From Rhizophagus irregularis (Eukaryota; Glomeromycota; Glomeromycetes; Glomerales; Glomeraceae), in the NCBI RefSeq assembly GCF_026210795.1, contig NC_089443.1, positions 2,976,001-3,040,000 of the forward strand: a stretch of 64,000 bases of DNA, in the 5' to 3' direction. The notes under the pieces were generated by a model that saw only the letters and a program-made list of their open reading frames with translations, did no database searches and had not been told where the DNA came from. Within the stretch, counting starts at the first letter, position 1, and the number at the start of each line of letters is the position of its first letter. Position numbers and translations under genes: made by a program. Positions 37,410 through 48,699 of the stretch are shown here, in pieces.

Positions 37410-39090
37410 ATGAAGCGTAAGCTTACAGAATATCAATATGTTTGCCAGCATTTGACAGATAGTACATTGGTTGCAAAAAATTTTTACTCGTATTTTGATT
37501 ATACTTCCTTATCGGATGGCATAGATGCACTTCAGAATATATTAAAATCGTTACGTGACGATGCTAAATTTCGTAACATTGCTGAGGGATATTTGAAGCG
37601 AGACAATTTTTTTAGGAACGATAAGATAGATTTTTATTTTATGAGAAAGGAGAGAAAGATGAAGGAGAAGAGGACTACAGAGAAAACGTTAACTATGGCG
37701 AACGAAAGAAACGATCTGGCAACTGACATCGTTCACAATAATTTACTTAATAGTTTAAATAAAGTAACAAATAATTTAGAAGAGAACGAAGATGATGCTA
37801 AATCAAGTACACCTCCTGTCAAAGTCGATAATAACAGGAATACACAGGCAAATAACTTGCCATGTTATCTTGATCAAATTCCTCTTCACGCTGAATATTC
37901 ACATATAGTTATATACCATACACTATTATTTGAAATATTCTACTGGCAATTGATACTTCATGTGAAAATGGAAATCTAATCTGATCCTGCAATGTGGAAT
38001 CTACTATGATTTAAAAATAAATTTTGGTGAACTAATTTTAACATTTTTTAGGTTTTGATTGAGTTCGAAGACTTATATTCGCTTTCTGAAATGAAAGCAT
38101 TAGTAATTGATATTGAAGCTTGACACAAAGACACAAATGCAAATTTACGATCTTTGAAATGTGACGTTGAACAGTGTATAAATGGAAGCGTAAGTTACGA
38201 AAGAACCATGTGGGAGAGGATAGAAATGGAACTTAATAATGTAAATGTAGAAAATCTTGGATTTGATCATCGATATGTTCGGAGTCAACCTCAATATCAA
38301 ATCAGAATCTTTCCATGAAATATCTAGAAATCATTTTGCGATATTTTTAAGAACCATTTCAAAAATATAAGTTGGATTAGAATCATGTTATATTAGATAT
38401 TTGTAAAGATTTTATTCAGAAGAAAGAATCAAAGATTAATGAAGATGAGGATTTGGGTAATATTGATTATAGAAAATGGATAGATCATTTCAAAAAGCTT
38501 AAAAAAATAACAAAACAGATGTTAGAGTTATTGTAAGTTTATTTTTTTTCATACAGGAATAATGTTTTAATTTGCTTAGAAATCACCAAAATACAAAGCA
38601 TATATAAAGAAGGAAAAACCAATAAATGAAGGGTCATATGTTTGCAAGGTACTAGCACCATTGATAAACATAGTGATGAACAATTTACCAGAAAAACCAG
38701 TAGTATGGGATATATAGTAAGCTTGATTTGAAAAATGCTACCTTTTAACTATCATATACAGTATATAATTATTTTTTTTCCTTAAGGGAGAAGAAGGAAG
38801 TTCAGCTAGTGCCATACAAAAAGATTCTCATAAAATTGCATGAAGAGCTGATTATATGGTAGTAGTACAGTTATGAAAAAATGTTGAACTGGAAGTTGTA
38901 TATCTCAAAACTGGTAGACCTAATTCCACTCAAGATAAGCAACTTCATGATCATAAAAAATTAATATGTTTTTCCAAAGATTCTAATAATACTACAAGAA
39001 ATGTATTAAAACTTAAAAAAATATTTAACCAATTATCGAAGAGGCAAAATTTAACTATATTCACAATTAATATCGTGGGTAAATATATTA
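37410..39090 (+). pseudogene. Fossil member of an unnamed fungal multigene family
   Basis: A 189-residue open stretch (37410-37979) begins MKRKLTEYQYVCQHLTDSTL and is charged and Asn-rich. Coding-like continuation follows near 38052-38320 (LIEFEDLYSLSEMKALVIDI) and 38790-39080 (VELEVVYLKTGRPNSTQDKQ, HDHKKLICFSKD), separated by probable introns. The GRPNST and HDHKKL segments recall nuclease-like families in Rhizophagus (recollection only). The copy looks broken in several places. Confidence 0.45.
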
Positions 39091-39114
39091 TATATGTTAT
39101 TTCTTTATACTATA

Positions 39115-39715
39115 CATAAAACTGAAATTGGTTGATTTTGACCTCCAAAATGGTTGAAATGGTCAAAATGATTTCGACTTGAGCCCCTCCAAAAGTCGAA
39201 ATGGTCGAAATTATATCATAGTCATATGATTTTATAGTAAACAATAATATTAAAATTCAAAGTTAACGAACCCCACATTCAGGATTCAATTTTTATGATC
39301 TTTACACAGTTGGATTCAGCTCATCAAGAGGATTCCAATGATATGTATTTCATATCTGTACCATCAATATTGACGGAGTTATTCACGTTTAAAATTTGGT
39401 ATTAAATAGTCTTATAATTTTTATAGTAAGCAATAATTTTAAAATTCAAAGTTAACGAACTCCGCATCCAGTGATTCGATTTTTATGATCTTTACGCAGT
39501 TAGATTCAGCTCATCGTGAGGATTCCAATGATATGTATTTCATATCTGTAGCATCAATATTGACGGAGTTATTCACGTTTAAAATTTTATATTAAATTAT
39601 AATTATAAAAATCATATGACTATGATGTAATTTTGACCATTTCAACTTTAATTTCGACTTTTGACCTTCCCAAGTCGAAATATTTCTACTTTTGAGCTTT
39701 AATTTCAACTTCATG
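39115..39715. mobile_element. MITE with an internal 189-base direct duplication
   Basis: The ends CATAAAACTGAAATT and (other strand) CATGAAGTTGAAATT are inverted repeats bordered by TA. Subterminal TCGAAAT and TTGACC motifs recur. Two direct copies of a unit start at 39231 and 39420, each with one minus-orientation copy of the hairpin module (39295-39365 and 39480-39550). Non-coding. Confidence 0.6.
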
Positions 39716-40196
39716 TATAATTATAATATATATATATAATATATGGTAATTTATTTATTAATAAGCTTTTTTGCAATTATTTCACTATCTAGTAGTCCAA
39801 TTTCAATGAATTTTATTTTATTTTATAAAGCATAAATGGGGCTACAAAACAAAAAAAATTTATGTAAATTGGATTATTAGATAGCAAACTAATTGTATTA
39901 TAATATATATATATTAATATAATATATTATATATTATATATATTTTTTTACCGTTGGATCTGGCATGAGCGTAATCATGTGATTTCTGATATGCCTCTAA
40001 TAATATCTAATATATTTGCAAAATATAATAGCTTTATTGCTATTAAATTCTATAGAGATTTTGATATTATTGATAAAACTATTATTCTTTATTATATTTA
40101 TTAATATTGGAAGCTAAAATTACAATTCAAAAAAAGCAGAAATTATTACATTATATATTGTGAGAGTATTTTAATTAAAACAAATTGTTCTTAATA
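39716..40196. other. AT-rich stretch, nothing recognised
   Basis: Dominated by TATA-type simple sequence (around 39720-39745 and 39900-39945). No gene or element ends seen. Confidence 0.4.
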
Positions 40197-40350
40197 CAGG
40201 TCAAAATTGAAGTGAAAAATTAGGCAAATTGGTAACTGATTGGTATTTTTACCAAATACTATTACTATTTACCAATCAGTCACCAATTGGATATCTGATT
40301 AATGACTGATTGATAACTAATTGATATCTGATTTTTCACTTTTTGACCTG
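40197..40350. mobile_element. 154-base MITE with CAGGTCAAAA ends
   Basis: CAGGTCAAAATTGAAGTGAA on the left and, from the other strand, CAGGTCAAAAAGTGAAAAAT on the right, each bordered by TA. Internal ATTGGT/ACCAAT repeats pair. The ends resemble those of the 36746-37210 element, so both may belong to one family, but this copy lacks the hairpin module. Confidence 0.6.
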
Positions 40351-40351
40351 T

Positions 40352-40937
40352 ATAACAAATTAACTTTTATTTTAGTAAATACAGTATGCTATTAATATAT
40401 ATTTTATATTAGTTATAATTATTAATTTTATTTTATTTTAATAAAATTAGTTTTTAAAAACTTACATTTTTTACAATTAATTTTAAATAAAATTAAATAT
40501 TATACTTAGCCAAAAAAATAAAATTATTTATTTCTCATAAAAAAAATTTGCTAAATTTGACCTAACTGTCTGGAAAAAAAATTTATTTTTCAATAAAAAT
40601 TTAACTGATTCCTAGAAGTTGATTGGTTGATTTAATAGATTTTTTGCTCAGTCATAAGTGAAAAAAAAATTATTTTTTTATGATTATGATTGGTCAAAAC
40701 TAAAATCACATGACTAAATAAAATAAATTTTTTTATTTTTTTTTAACATTTACATGACCCATCCGATTATGAGAAATGAATAATTTTATTTACTTGGCCC
40801 TATAAAAAATGATTTATGTATAAAATAACAATTGATTTTTTTATTTACAAGTTTTTACAATATCATATTTTTTTTTAAAAAAAAATCTTTATAATGCAAT
40901 TTAAAAGTATCAAGATATTCAGATTTATAATAAACCT
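40352..40937. other. AT-rich stretch, nothing recognised
   Basis: Long A and T runs and no coding content. It ends at the target duplication of the next element. Confidence 0.4.
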
Positions 40938-40945
40938 AATATTGC

Positions 40946-42298
40946 TAGTGCTCCTAACAGATTGGTTCAGACCGGATTCAGCTTAAATCTGATCCGATCT
41001 GATTTTTATTTTAATAGATCTGATCTGATCTGAATCTGATCAGATCTGGTTCAATCTGATCCAATCCGAACTGTTCAGATCCATTTGAATCCGATTTGAA
41101 TCCCCGATCCGAATCCTGTTCGGATCTGGTTCTGTCCTAAAAAACCAAAAAAGGAAGGGAATGTTAATTACGTTCCCGCAAAAGAAAAAAAAACAAAAAA
41201 AAGAAACGAAGCTTTACCATAGTGCTTTTAATCCTGGTCGTTCAGCTTCGTCTCACGTCCAGGTTTCCTAAAAAAAGAAAGGGAACGTTAATTAAGACGT
41301 TCCCTTAATAAAAATAAAAAAAAAAACAAAAAAAAGCGAACTTATCATAATTCGTTCTTTTTTTGAATCCCTGTCGTTCAGCTTCATCTCACGTCCAGGT
41401 TTTCTAAAAAAAAAAAGGAAACGTTAATTACGTTCCCTTAAGTAAAAAAAAATAAAATAAAATAAAAGAAACGAACTTACCATAGTTTGTTCTCTTAAAT
41501 CCTGGTCGTTCCTTCGTCTCACGTCCAGGTTTCCTAAAAAAAAGAAAGGGAACGTTAATTACATTCCCTTAAGTAAAAAAAAATAAAATAAAATAAAAGA
41601 AATGAACTTACCATAGTTCGTTCTCTTAAATCCTAGTCGTTTCTTCATCTCACGTTCAGGTTTTCTAAAAAAAAAAGAAAGAGAACGTTAATTACGTTCC
41701 CTTAAGTAAAAAAAAATAAAATAAAAATAAAAGAAACGAAGTTCGTTCTTTTTTTTAAATTCTGGTCATTCCTTCGTCTCACGTCCAGGTTTCCTAAAAA
41801 AAAGAAAGGGAATGTTAATTACGTTCCCTTAAATAAAAAATAAAAAAAAATAATAAAAAAAAGGAACGAACTTACCATAGTTTGTTCATTTTTTTTAAAT
41901 CCTGGTTGTGTCGTTAGGCTTCGTTCGTCCAGGCTTCCTACTAAAAAAGAAGAGAACTGTTAAATACGTTCCCTCAAGTAAAAAAAACAAAAAAAAAGAA
42001 ATGAACTTATCTAGTTCGTTTTTTTAAATCTTGGTCGTCCGGCCGTTTCAAGTCCGTTTGTCCAGGAAAAGTTTTTTAAAAAAAAAATTTTTTTTTTATT
42101 TAAAAAAAAATCTGATCTGAATCTGTTCAGATCAGATCAGATTTTCTTGTGTTATGATCTGATCTGATCCGAAATTGATTGGATCAGATTTTTTTTAAAT
42201 CTGATCTGATCTACAGATCAGAATTTTGAAAACTGAACCAGATCTGACTCAGATCAAATCTGCAGATCCAGATCAGATCAGTTTTTTTCAGAGCACTA
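40946..42298. mobile_element. hAT-like MITE with TAGTGCTC ends and a minisatellite core
   Basis: The ends TAGTGCTCC and (other strand) TAGTGCTCTG are flanked by a perfect 8-bp duplication, AATATTGC (40938-40945 and 42299-42306). On both sides about 200 bases are packed with GATCTGATCTGATC-type subterminal repeats. The core is a seven-copy minisatellite (separate entry). At 1353 bases it has no ORF of note and must depend on a transposase from elsewhere. Confidence 0.87.
41134..42065 (+). repeat. Seven-copy minisatellite, about 130-base unit
   Basis: Units begin near 41134, 41268, 41400, 41530, 41660, 41792 and 41935. Each has an A-rich start, a palindrome-like GGGAACGTTAATTACGTTCC, another A-rich run, ACGAACTTACCATAGTTCGT and a closing CCTGGTCGTTC...CACGTCCAGG. 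The units therefore contain three potential hairpins. Outer copies are the most diverged, the usual pattern of an array that grew from within. Confidence 0.85.
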
Positions 42299-42306
42299 AA
42301 TATTGC

Positions 42307-43502
42307 TATAATATTCCTATATTTTTAAAATAATATAAAGAAGATTTTAAAAAATCCTACTACTTACTTATAAAATAAATTACTTTTAGACTTAAGGTAA
42401 AAATCATATATAAAATTCTTTACAGATTCTATTATAAAAGGAAATTTTATATTATATTATTATGATTTTTTTTTTTTTAACTTATTAACTAATAGAATTT
42501 AATAAGAAAAAAGTAAGGTAAAAATCATTAGTAAAGGACTAATTTTTTACAGTGACCTTTATTATAAATAAGTGAGATTCTAATTTTAATTATATAGCAA
42601 TATTACATTTAGAAGACAATTTAATAAATTTACTAATTTTTTTTGAATAATAAATAAATAGTATAATGAACTTTAGTTTAAATTTCATAATATTGTTATT
42701 TATAATAATATGATAAAAACAAATAAATATAAAATGGTATTAAGTTTATTTGTTGAAATTGATAACAATTTTAAAATAAAGTCTGTTTAAGTTATTTATT
42801 TACAAACTTATCATTTGTTATATATTTACCATATTATAAAAATATAAAAAAAAAAGCTAAAGTTTATTACATAATAATATAGTTCAGAATTTTATTAAAG
42901 ATTTTTTAAGTATTAATTTGAATTCCAATACAATGAAATGTTTATAAAGTATGAGTCATATTGATTTTATTTTGAAAAAAACTTTTTTTTTAATATAAAT
43001 TATGGATAAGATACACAATTTTAAAAGTATTTTGAGTTAACTCAATGAATTAAATCCATTAATGCCATTTTAAAAAATATAACTTTATTAAAGTAGTTAG
43101 TAAAAATCATTAAGATAAAAAGTACAATATAATTAAATTAAGGAATATTATAAGTTAAATTCATCAACTGATTTTCTATTAACATATAATATGATTTTAA
43201 AAATATTGACTTTATTTTAAAGGATTATTTAGTACCTATTCTATTATCACTTTATCAACATTTATATCATACTATGTAATAATTCTTAAAGATTCAACTT
43301 TGTTTTGTGCATATATATATATTATCAATTAAGAAATGTCATGTTAATATCAGTATTAGGTTTTTCTTCAGTCTAGTAAAGCTATTTTTCATATGAGGTT
43401 TATTCATTTATATTAGTATAAATCAATATCAACTAAAATAACTAATTATATTATAGTTGCTCAAAAAAAATAAATATTATACCACCAAAACTTTATATTA
43501 TA
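42307..43502. other. AT-rich stretch, nothing recognised
   Basis: About 1.2 kb of A/T-rich DNA without element ends or coding signal. Confidence 0.4.
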
Positions 43503-45130
43503 TTGACCAAATTCAAACTGCAAATATTTATATGTCAAATATTAAAAAAAAAAGTTAATAATAAAATTGAGCTTTGGTTCTCTAATGTCAATAGCAAAGA
43601 CAAGTGTTTAGCTGCTGTAACAGAAGGTATTACATCAGAATTGATCAGACTTCTTACACAATTCATTATGAATTATCATCATAATACTGGATTAAATATA
43701 AAGGAAGTTCACATTTTAATGATAAAATTCAAGAATTTTCCTATAATTACCCGTGATTAAAGCTCCGAACGGTTCGGGCTAAACCGGGGAACCGATCCGA
43801 AACCGGCTCAAAATTCGGTTCGGTTCGGTTCGGGTATTAGAACCGAAAAACCGGCGGTTCGGTTCGGTTTAATCCGATTTTTTATAAAAATGCGAAAAAT
43901 CGAATAGCCGGCCATCTAGTGATCGTACAAAGTCGAGCCATATATCATTGGATTCGTCTCGACGAGACGCGTCGAATGGTGGTAAGATCAGGTCTCTAGC
44001 ATCGATAGATCACACGTTAACCCACGCTAAATGATTTATAAATAATTGGAATTAGCAAGCTATATATCGGTGCTAGAGACATGATCTTAGCACCATTCGA
44101 CGCGTCTCAGTGAGACGAATCCAATGAATATAAATTCGTTCGTGTACGACCACTGGATGGCGAATAATATCAAGTTTCGCATTTTTTTAAAATTTTCGAG
44201 CGTTAAAAATTAAAAATTCCGATACATGAATTTATTCGTCGTCCAATGGTCGTACAAATATGAAATAGGACTCATTGGATTCGTCTCAATGAGACGAGTC
44301 GAATGGTGGTAAGATCACGTCTCTAGCATCGATAGATAGCTTGCTAATGCCAATTTTTTATAAATCATTTAGCGTGAATTAACTTACGATCTATTGATGC
44401 TAGAGACATGAACTCACCACCATTCGACTCGTCTCATTGAGACGAATCCAATGAGTCCTAATTCATATTTGTACGACCATTGGGCGACGAATAAATTCAT
44501 GTATCGGAATTTTTAATTTTTAACGCTCGAAAATTTTAAAAAAATGCGAAACTTGATATTATTCGCCATCCAGTGGTCGTACACGAACGAATTTATATTC
44601 ATTGGATTCGTCTCACTGAGACGCGTCGAATGGTGCTAAGATCATGTCTATAGCACCGATAGATAGCTTGCTAATTCCAATTATTTATAAATCATTTAGC
44701 GTGGGTTAACGTGTGAGCTATCGATGCTAGAGACCTGATCTTACCACCATTCGACGCGTCTCGTCGAGACGAATCCAATGATATATGGCTCGAATTTATA
44801 CGATCACTAGATGGCCGGCTATTCGATTTTTCGCATTTTTATGAAAATCGGATTAAACCGAACCGAACCGCCGGTTTTTCGGTTCGGTTCTTACGGATTT
44901 CGGCTCTAATCCGAACCGTCTATAATCCGGACCAAACCGACCCGTTCGGAGCTTTACCCGTGATAGCCATTAGTTGTAATGGAAGAACATAATATTCTGA
45001 AAATATCAAATCCAGAATATTACAAGCCAAAAGGTCATCCTCTGAAATGATATAAATCATCAAGAGAATAATAATCAACATATATCTTCATCTTCTAAAA
45101 CCTGCTGACTTAGTTGATAAAGAAAATAAT
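43503..45130 (+). pseudogene. Transposase-like relic split by a palindromic element
   Basis: Open frame 43503-43757 (KCLAAVTEGITSELIRLLTQ, then ILMIKFKNFPIITRD) runs into an inserted element. After it, degraded sequence near 44990-45110 reads NPEYYKPKGHP-like and SSSSKTC-like pieces that resemble the C-terminal tail of Rhizophagus MULE transposases (recollection). The relic is too short and frame-broken to function. Confidence 0.35.
43758..44956. mobile_element. 1.2 kb palindromic hAT-like element with three module pairs
   Basis: The ends TAAAGCTCCGAACGG and (other strand) TAAAGCTCCGAACGGG are flanked by a perfect 8-bp duplication, CCCGTGAT (43750-43757 and 44957-44964). CGGTTCGGTTCGG repeats fill the subterminal zones. 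Nearly the whole element is one inverted repeat centred near 44357. Within it the hairpin module occurs six times in alternating orientation: 43921-44000 (+), 44075-44150 (-), 44250-44330 (+), 44401-44480 (-), 44575-44650 (+), 44728-44810 (-). Non-coding. It inserted in a transposase-like relic. Confidence 0.9.
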
Positions 45131-46303
45131 AACTAAACTTTAGTTGACATGGTAGATTTAGTAGGCAATATTTTAAGTGGGATTTGAAGTTCAGTTTAAT
45201 GTAAAATATTTATTGGTTGTGTATTCTTGATTTCTTGTATAATCTGAAAAAAAACTTGAAAATTAATGATTACTATTGGACGCAATTCATGCAATGATTT
45301 ACTATTTGCCGCAGTCACACAATAAAATTCACAGTATGATAATTTTAATAATAATACAAAAATTTTTGGTATAGATTTTTTTTAAACTAACTAAAAATAA
45401 TAGATTATAAAGATTTGTTTTTAATTCTTATAAATTTCATCCTTAATCTTTACAAGACTTATTTATCTAATTTTATTTATTTATTTTTTTTATTTTCTAT
45501 TATTTTTGGCTTACAAAATCATATGAAAATATGATATAAATATGACATAATTCTATCATAATAATTTGGAAATTATTTTATTTATTTTATTTCGATATTT
45601 TTTTTACAAAAATATATACGTATAATCTAATCTTTTATATATAAACTCCAAATTTTAATGATATAATCGACATCTTATAGCTAAACGTATTACAAAACGT
45701 ATTACACACTATAGTCGTTACACCGTTAAAATTGGGTACCAAAAAAAAATTTTTATTTTAAATTAGTTTCCGGAAATAAGCCGTACCAGATTTTAGTTAT
45801 GCTTTTAAACTGCGTATGGATTAGCTTTTATTATCAGTTATGCAAAAAATATCGATCTTGGTAGGCTAAATGTATTACATGTTACAATAAAACGTGTTAC
45901 ACGTTACAGTCGTTACACCGTTAAAATTGGGGTACCAACAAAAAAATTTTTTTAATTAGATTTCGGAAATAAGCAGTACCAGATTTTAGTTATGTTTTTA
46001 AACTCCGTATGATTGATCTTAATAGGTTTGAGGTATGCATCTTGCATATTGTTACCATATAGGTCTGTCAAGAAGACAATATCAAGATCAATCAATAAAG
46101 GGAATAAGAGAGAAATATTAATAGGAGAAGGGGCATATTTATGTATCCATTGGTCGATTTACTTATTATGACTAGCATAATAATAAAATTTTCGTAAAAT
46201 AACGGGAGTTTATTATAAAATTGCATGAACGGTCCATCAAACTAACAATATTAACCCCTAAGGCTAAACTATTAATCATCCTATAATAAGTTCTATATAA
46301 ATT
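45131..46303. other. Non-coding stretch with a direct duplication
   Basis: AT-rich. Contains two direct copies of a segment, about 45685-45845 and 45880-46015, sharing GTCGTTACACCGTTAAAATT and AGCCGTACCAGATTTTAG-type phrases with a period near 197 bases, preceded by CGTATTACA-type short repeats. No gene seen. Confidence 0.55.
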
Positions 46304-47347
46304 CTAAAAACTCAACTCTAAATATAATGCGGCATGATCAGTATATAATTTTAATTCATCATTTTTAATTATTCCTTTATCACTAAGATTACTTATTAAT
46401 TTTTTATCTAATAAGATATAATCCAATCGACTTATATCTTTATAAGTCATTACATTTTTATCCTTTTTTCGTAAAGCAAAAATGTCTATTAATTTAATCT
46501 CGTTAACTAATTTTTTTATAAGAATTGATTCAGGTTTAGAAATTTTATCTTTCCTTGTTGATTTTCTATCTTGAGATGGATTAAATGCAGCATTTTGATC
46601 TCCCATCACTATTATTCTTTCATTTTCTTTAATTCCTTTATTTACCCATTCTAAAATTAAATCTTTTAAATTATCAACTTTTGTACATGATTTAATGTTT
46701 CTTTGATTGGTTTTACAATATAGTTGAATGATTCTTAAATATGTGTTATTAATTTTAAATCTTATCATAATAGCTCTACCGTCATTATCACTTTCAATAC
46801 TTTCAAAGTATTGTTCTAATGCTTTATTATAGATAAATGCGGTACCACTACTGCGAGATGATGACGTTTTTGAATAGTTCCAATGGGTCTTATATCCAAA
46901 ATATCGTTCATATATTGATTTAGGATTAATTTTTTCGGATTTTATCTGCTTTTCTGATATCTTTGTCTCCGAAAGTCCCACCAAATCACAATTTTTTATG
47001 ATCTCAAAACCTAACCACGCGTTTTTACCCATATCGCATAATCCTCTTGCATTTAAAGTCAACAATTTTAAAGAAAACCCTTCATTCTTAGGAGGAGCGA
47101 TATAATTGTAAAGTGAATTCGGTATATTTGATATGCAGATAAATACCATAATAATAACGTCTCTGACGCCTCTGGTAAAAATGAGTTGAAAAAATCTCAA
47201 AAAAAAGGATATAAGAAAAAGAAATGTGAGAGAAATGTGTTTTATAAGGATGATTAGTAGTTTCATTGTTAGATTATGAAAGAAAAAGATTAGAATGAAG
47301 AGAAAAATTTTTTTCAAAAAAAAAGGATACCTCGAATTCGAATCCAA
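46304..47347 (-). CDS. Stand-alone APE/EEP-type nuclease, LINE-related, with N-terminal hydrophobic segments
   Basis: 347 residues in one uninterrupted exon. All hallmarks of the endonuclease/exonuclease/phosphatase fold are present: LLTLNARGL (Asn 99), GLSETKI (Glu 127), a GDQNAAFNPSQ block (GDxN, near 249), SRLDYILLD, and a terminal YTDHAALYLEL (Asp 337, His 338). These match the endonuclease of non-LTR retrotransposons, which nicks target DNA. Unusually, the ORF ends right after the last motif with no reverse transcriptase, and the first 80 residues hold two or three hydrophobic stretches (about 12-26, 30-57 and 64-73). It may be a domesticated or lone LINE-derived gene. Internal methionines (for example 28 or 68) could be the true start. 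Confidence 0.7.
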   Translation of the reverse strand: MDSNSRYPFFLKKIFLFILIFFFHNLTMKLLIILIKHISLTFLFLISFFLRFFQLIFTRGVRDVIIMVFICISNIPNSLYNYIAPPKNEGFSLKLLTLNARGLCDMGKNAWLGFEIIKNCDLVGLSETKISEKQIKSEKINPKSIYERYFGYKTHWNYSKTSSSRSSGTAFIYNKALEQYFESIESDNDGRAIMIRFKINNTYLRIIQLYCKTNQRNIKSCTKVDNLKDLILEWVNKGIKENERIIVMGDQNAAFNPSQDRKSTRKDKISKPESILIKKLVNEIKLIDIFALRKKDKNVMTYKDISRLDYILLDKKLISNLSDKGIIKNDELKLYTDHAALYLELSF

Positions 47348-48699
47348 TTTATTACATTTTTTTACCTAGCTGCACTAACTGCGGGATTAATTGTTTTGTT
47401 ACACTACTTTAGAAATGTTTTTCGCGCAGAAAGTTTCAAGTGAGAGAAGTGATGGACACGAGGAGCAAACCTCCCGAAATAGTTAAGATGATTGACGTTG
47501 CGTGCATTTTATTGTTTCCATAAATGGTTTATACATAATGAGATTTACAATATAATAATGAAAACTCCGGGAAACAATTAATTTTTTGATTGGTTGACTA
47601 TTTGTAGTTTGTTGAAGTTTGTTTTAAAAGTTTGTGTGACTTCGGCGATAAAAGCTTAAAAGTAACTCTTCCTTTCACGAATTCTACGAATTCTAAAAGT
47701 TCTTTCAGGAAATCTTTTTTGAAATAAGTTAGTTCATTATATAATATATTATGGTATATTTTCTTTCTAAACGCGTTGTTTGTTATTAAATTTTTGTATA
47801 AAATTTTAATAATAAAATTTAGTAGCATGTATAAATATGAATAAATTATAATAAATAAAGTTTAATTTATTTCATATTCTTTTTATAATATAAAACTTTA
47901 TTTTGGTTTATTACATTGCAAATTTATTTAATTTAACTAATTTAGGAAATTTGAAAGATTGTATGAACCAATTATATCGAGTTTATTGGCGCAATTTTAA
48001 AGATACAATCGGATGTCGGATATATAATTCCGAACTTTCTTCTGGGGACTCTTTCTAATAAAATAACTGATTACGATGGGGTAAACGTGATTCATTTCAA
48101 AGAATAAACCTGTAAAATGGAATCTTCTTCAAGAATCTTCTTCTAATAAATTACTATTTGCATCAGACGCGTAATGATACACGTGTTTCGTGATTATTAC
48201 TATTATTGCTTTATGTTTAAAAAACTCGCAAATGTCGACCCGTCTTTTTGGTTAAGTCGATCTATTCGTCACGATTACACAATATAAATAATTATTATAT
48301 AAATTAGGGGGTGATAATTAATGCAGTGAACTCAAACCGACTGGAAGTTACACAATTGCCAAGAAAATTAATAATATTTTCAGACGAAATTTTTTTTTTA
48401 TATTTTATAATTTATAAATACAATTTTTATTTGTAAAAAAAATTCCAAATTTAGGCATTTTTTTCTGTTTTAAAATCTGTGGCGCAGTAAAGGATTTTAA
48501 TCGGTAGTTTTCAATTTTTGATATTAATTTCATTAATTTCGATGTTATAAATCGATAAATATATAATAATACAATAATAAATAATGCAACTTTTGTTAAT
48601 AAAGCAAAACTTTTACCCTCTATTATTATTAAATAAAAACCACAATAAACTACAAGATCTAAATGAAAAACTTTATCAAAATATGTCGTAAACATCTTA
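47348..48699. other. Intergenic between the nuclease and eIF2 gamma
   Basis: Contains the probable promoter of the nuclease gene and the 3' UTR of eIF2 gamma. Only shadow ORFs are present. Confidence 0.4.
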
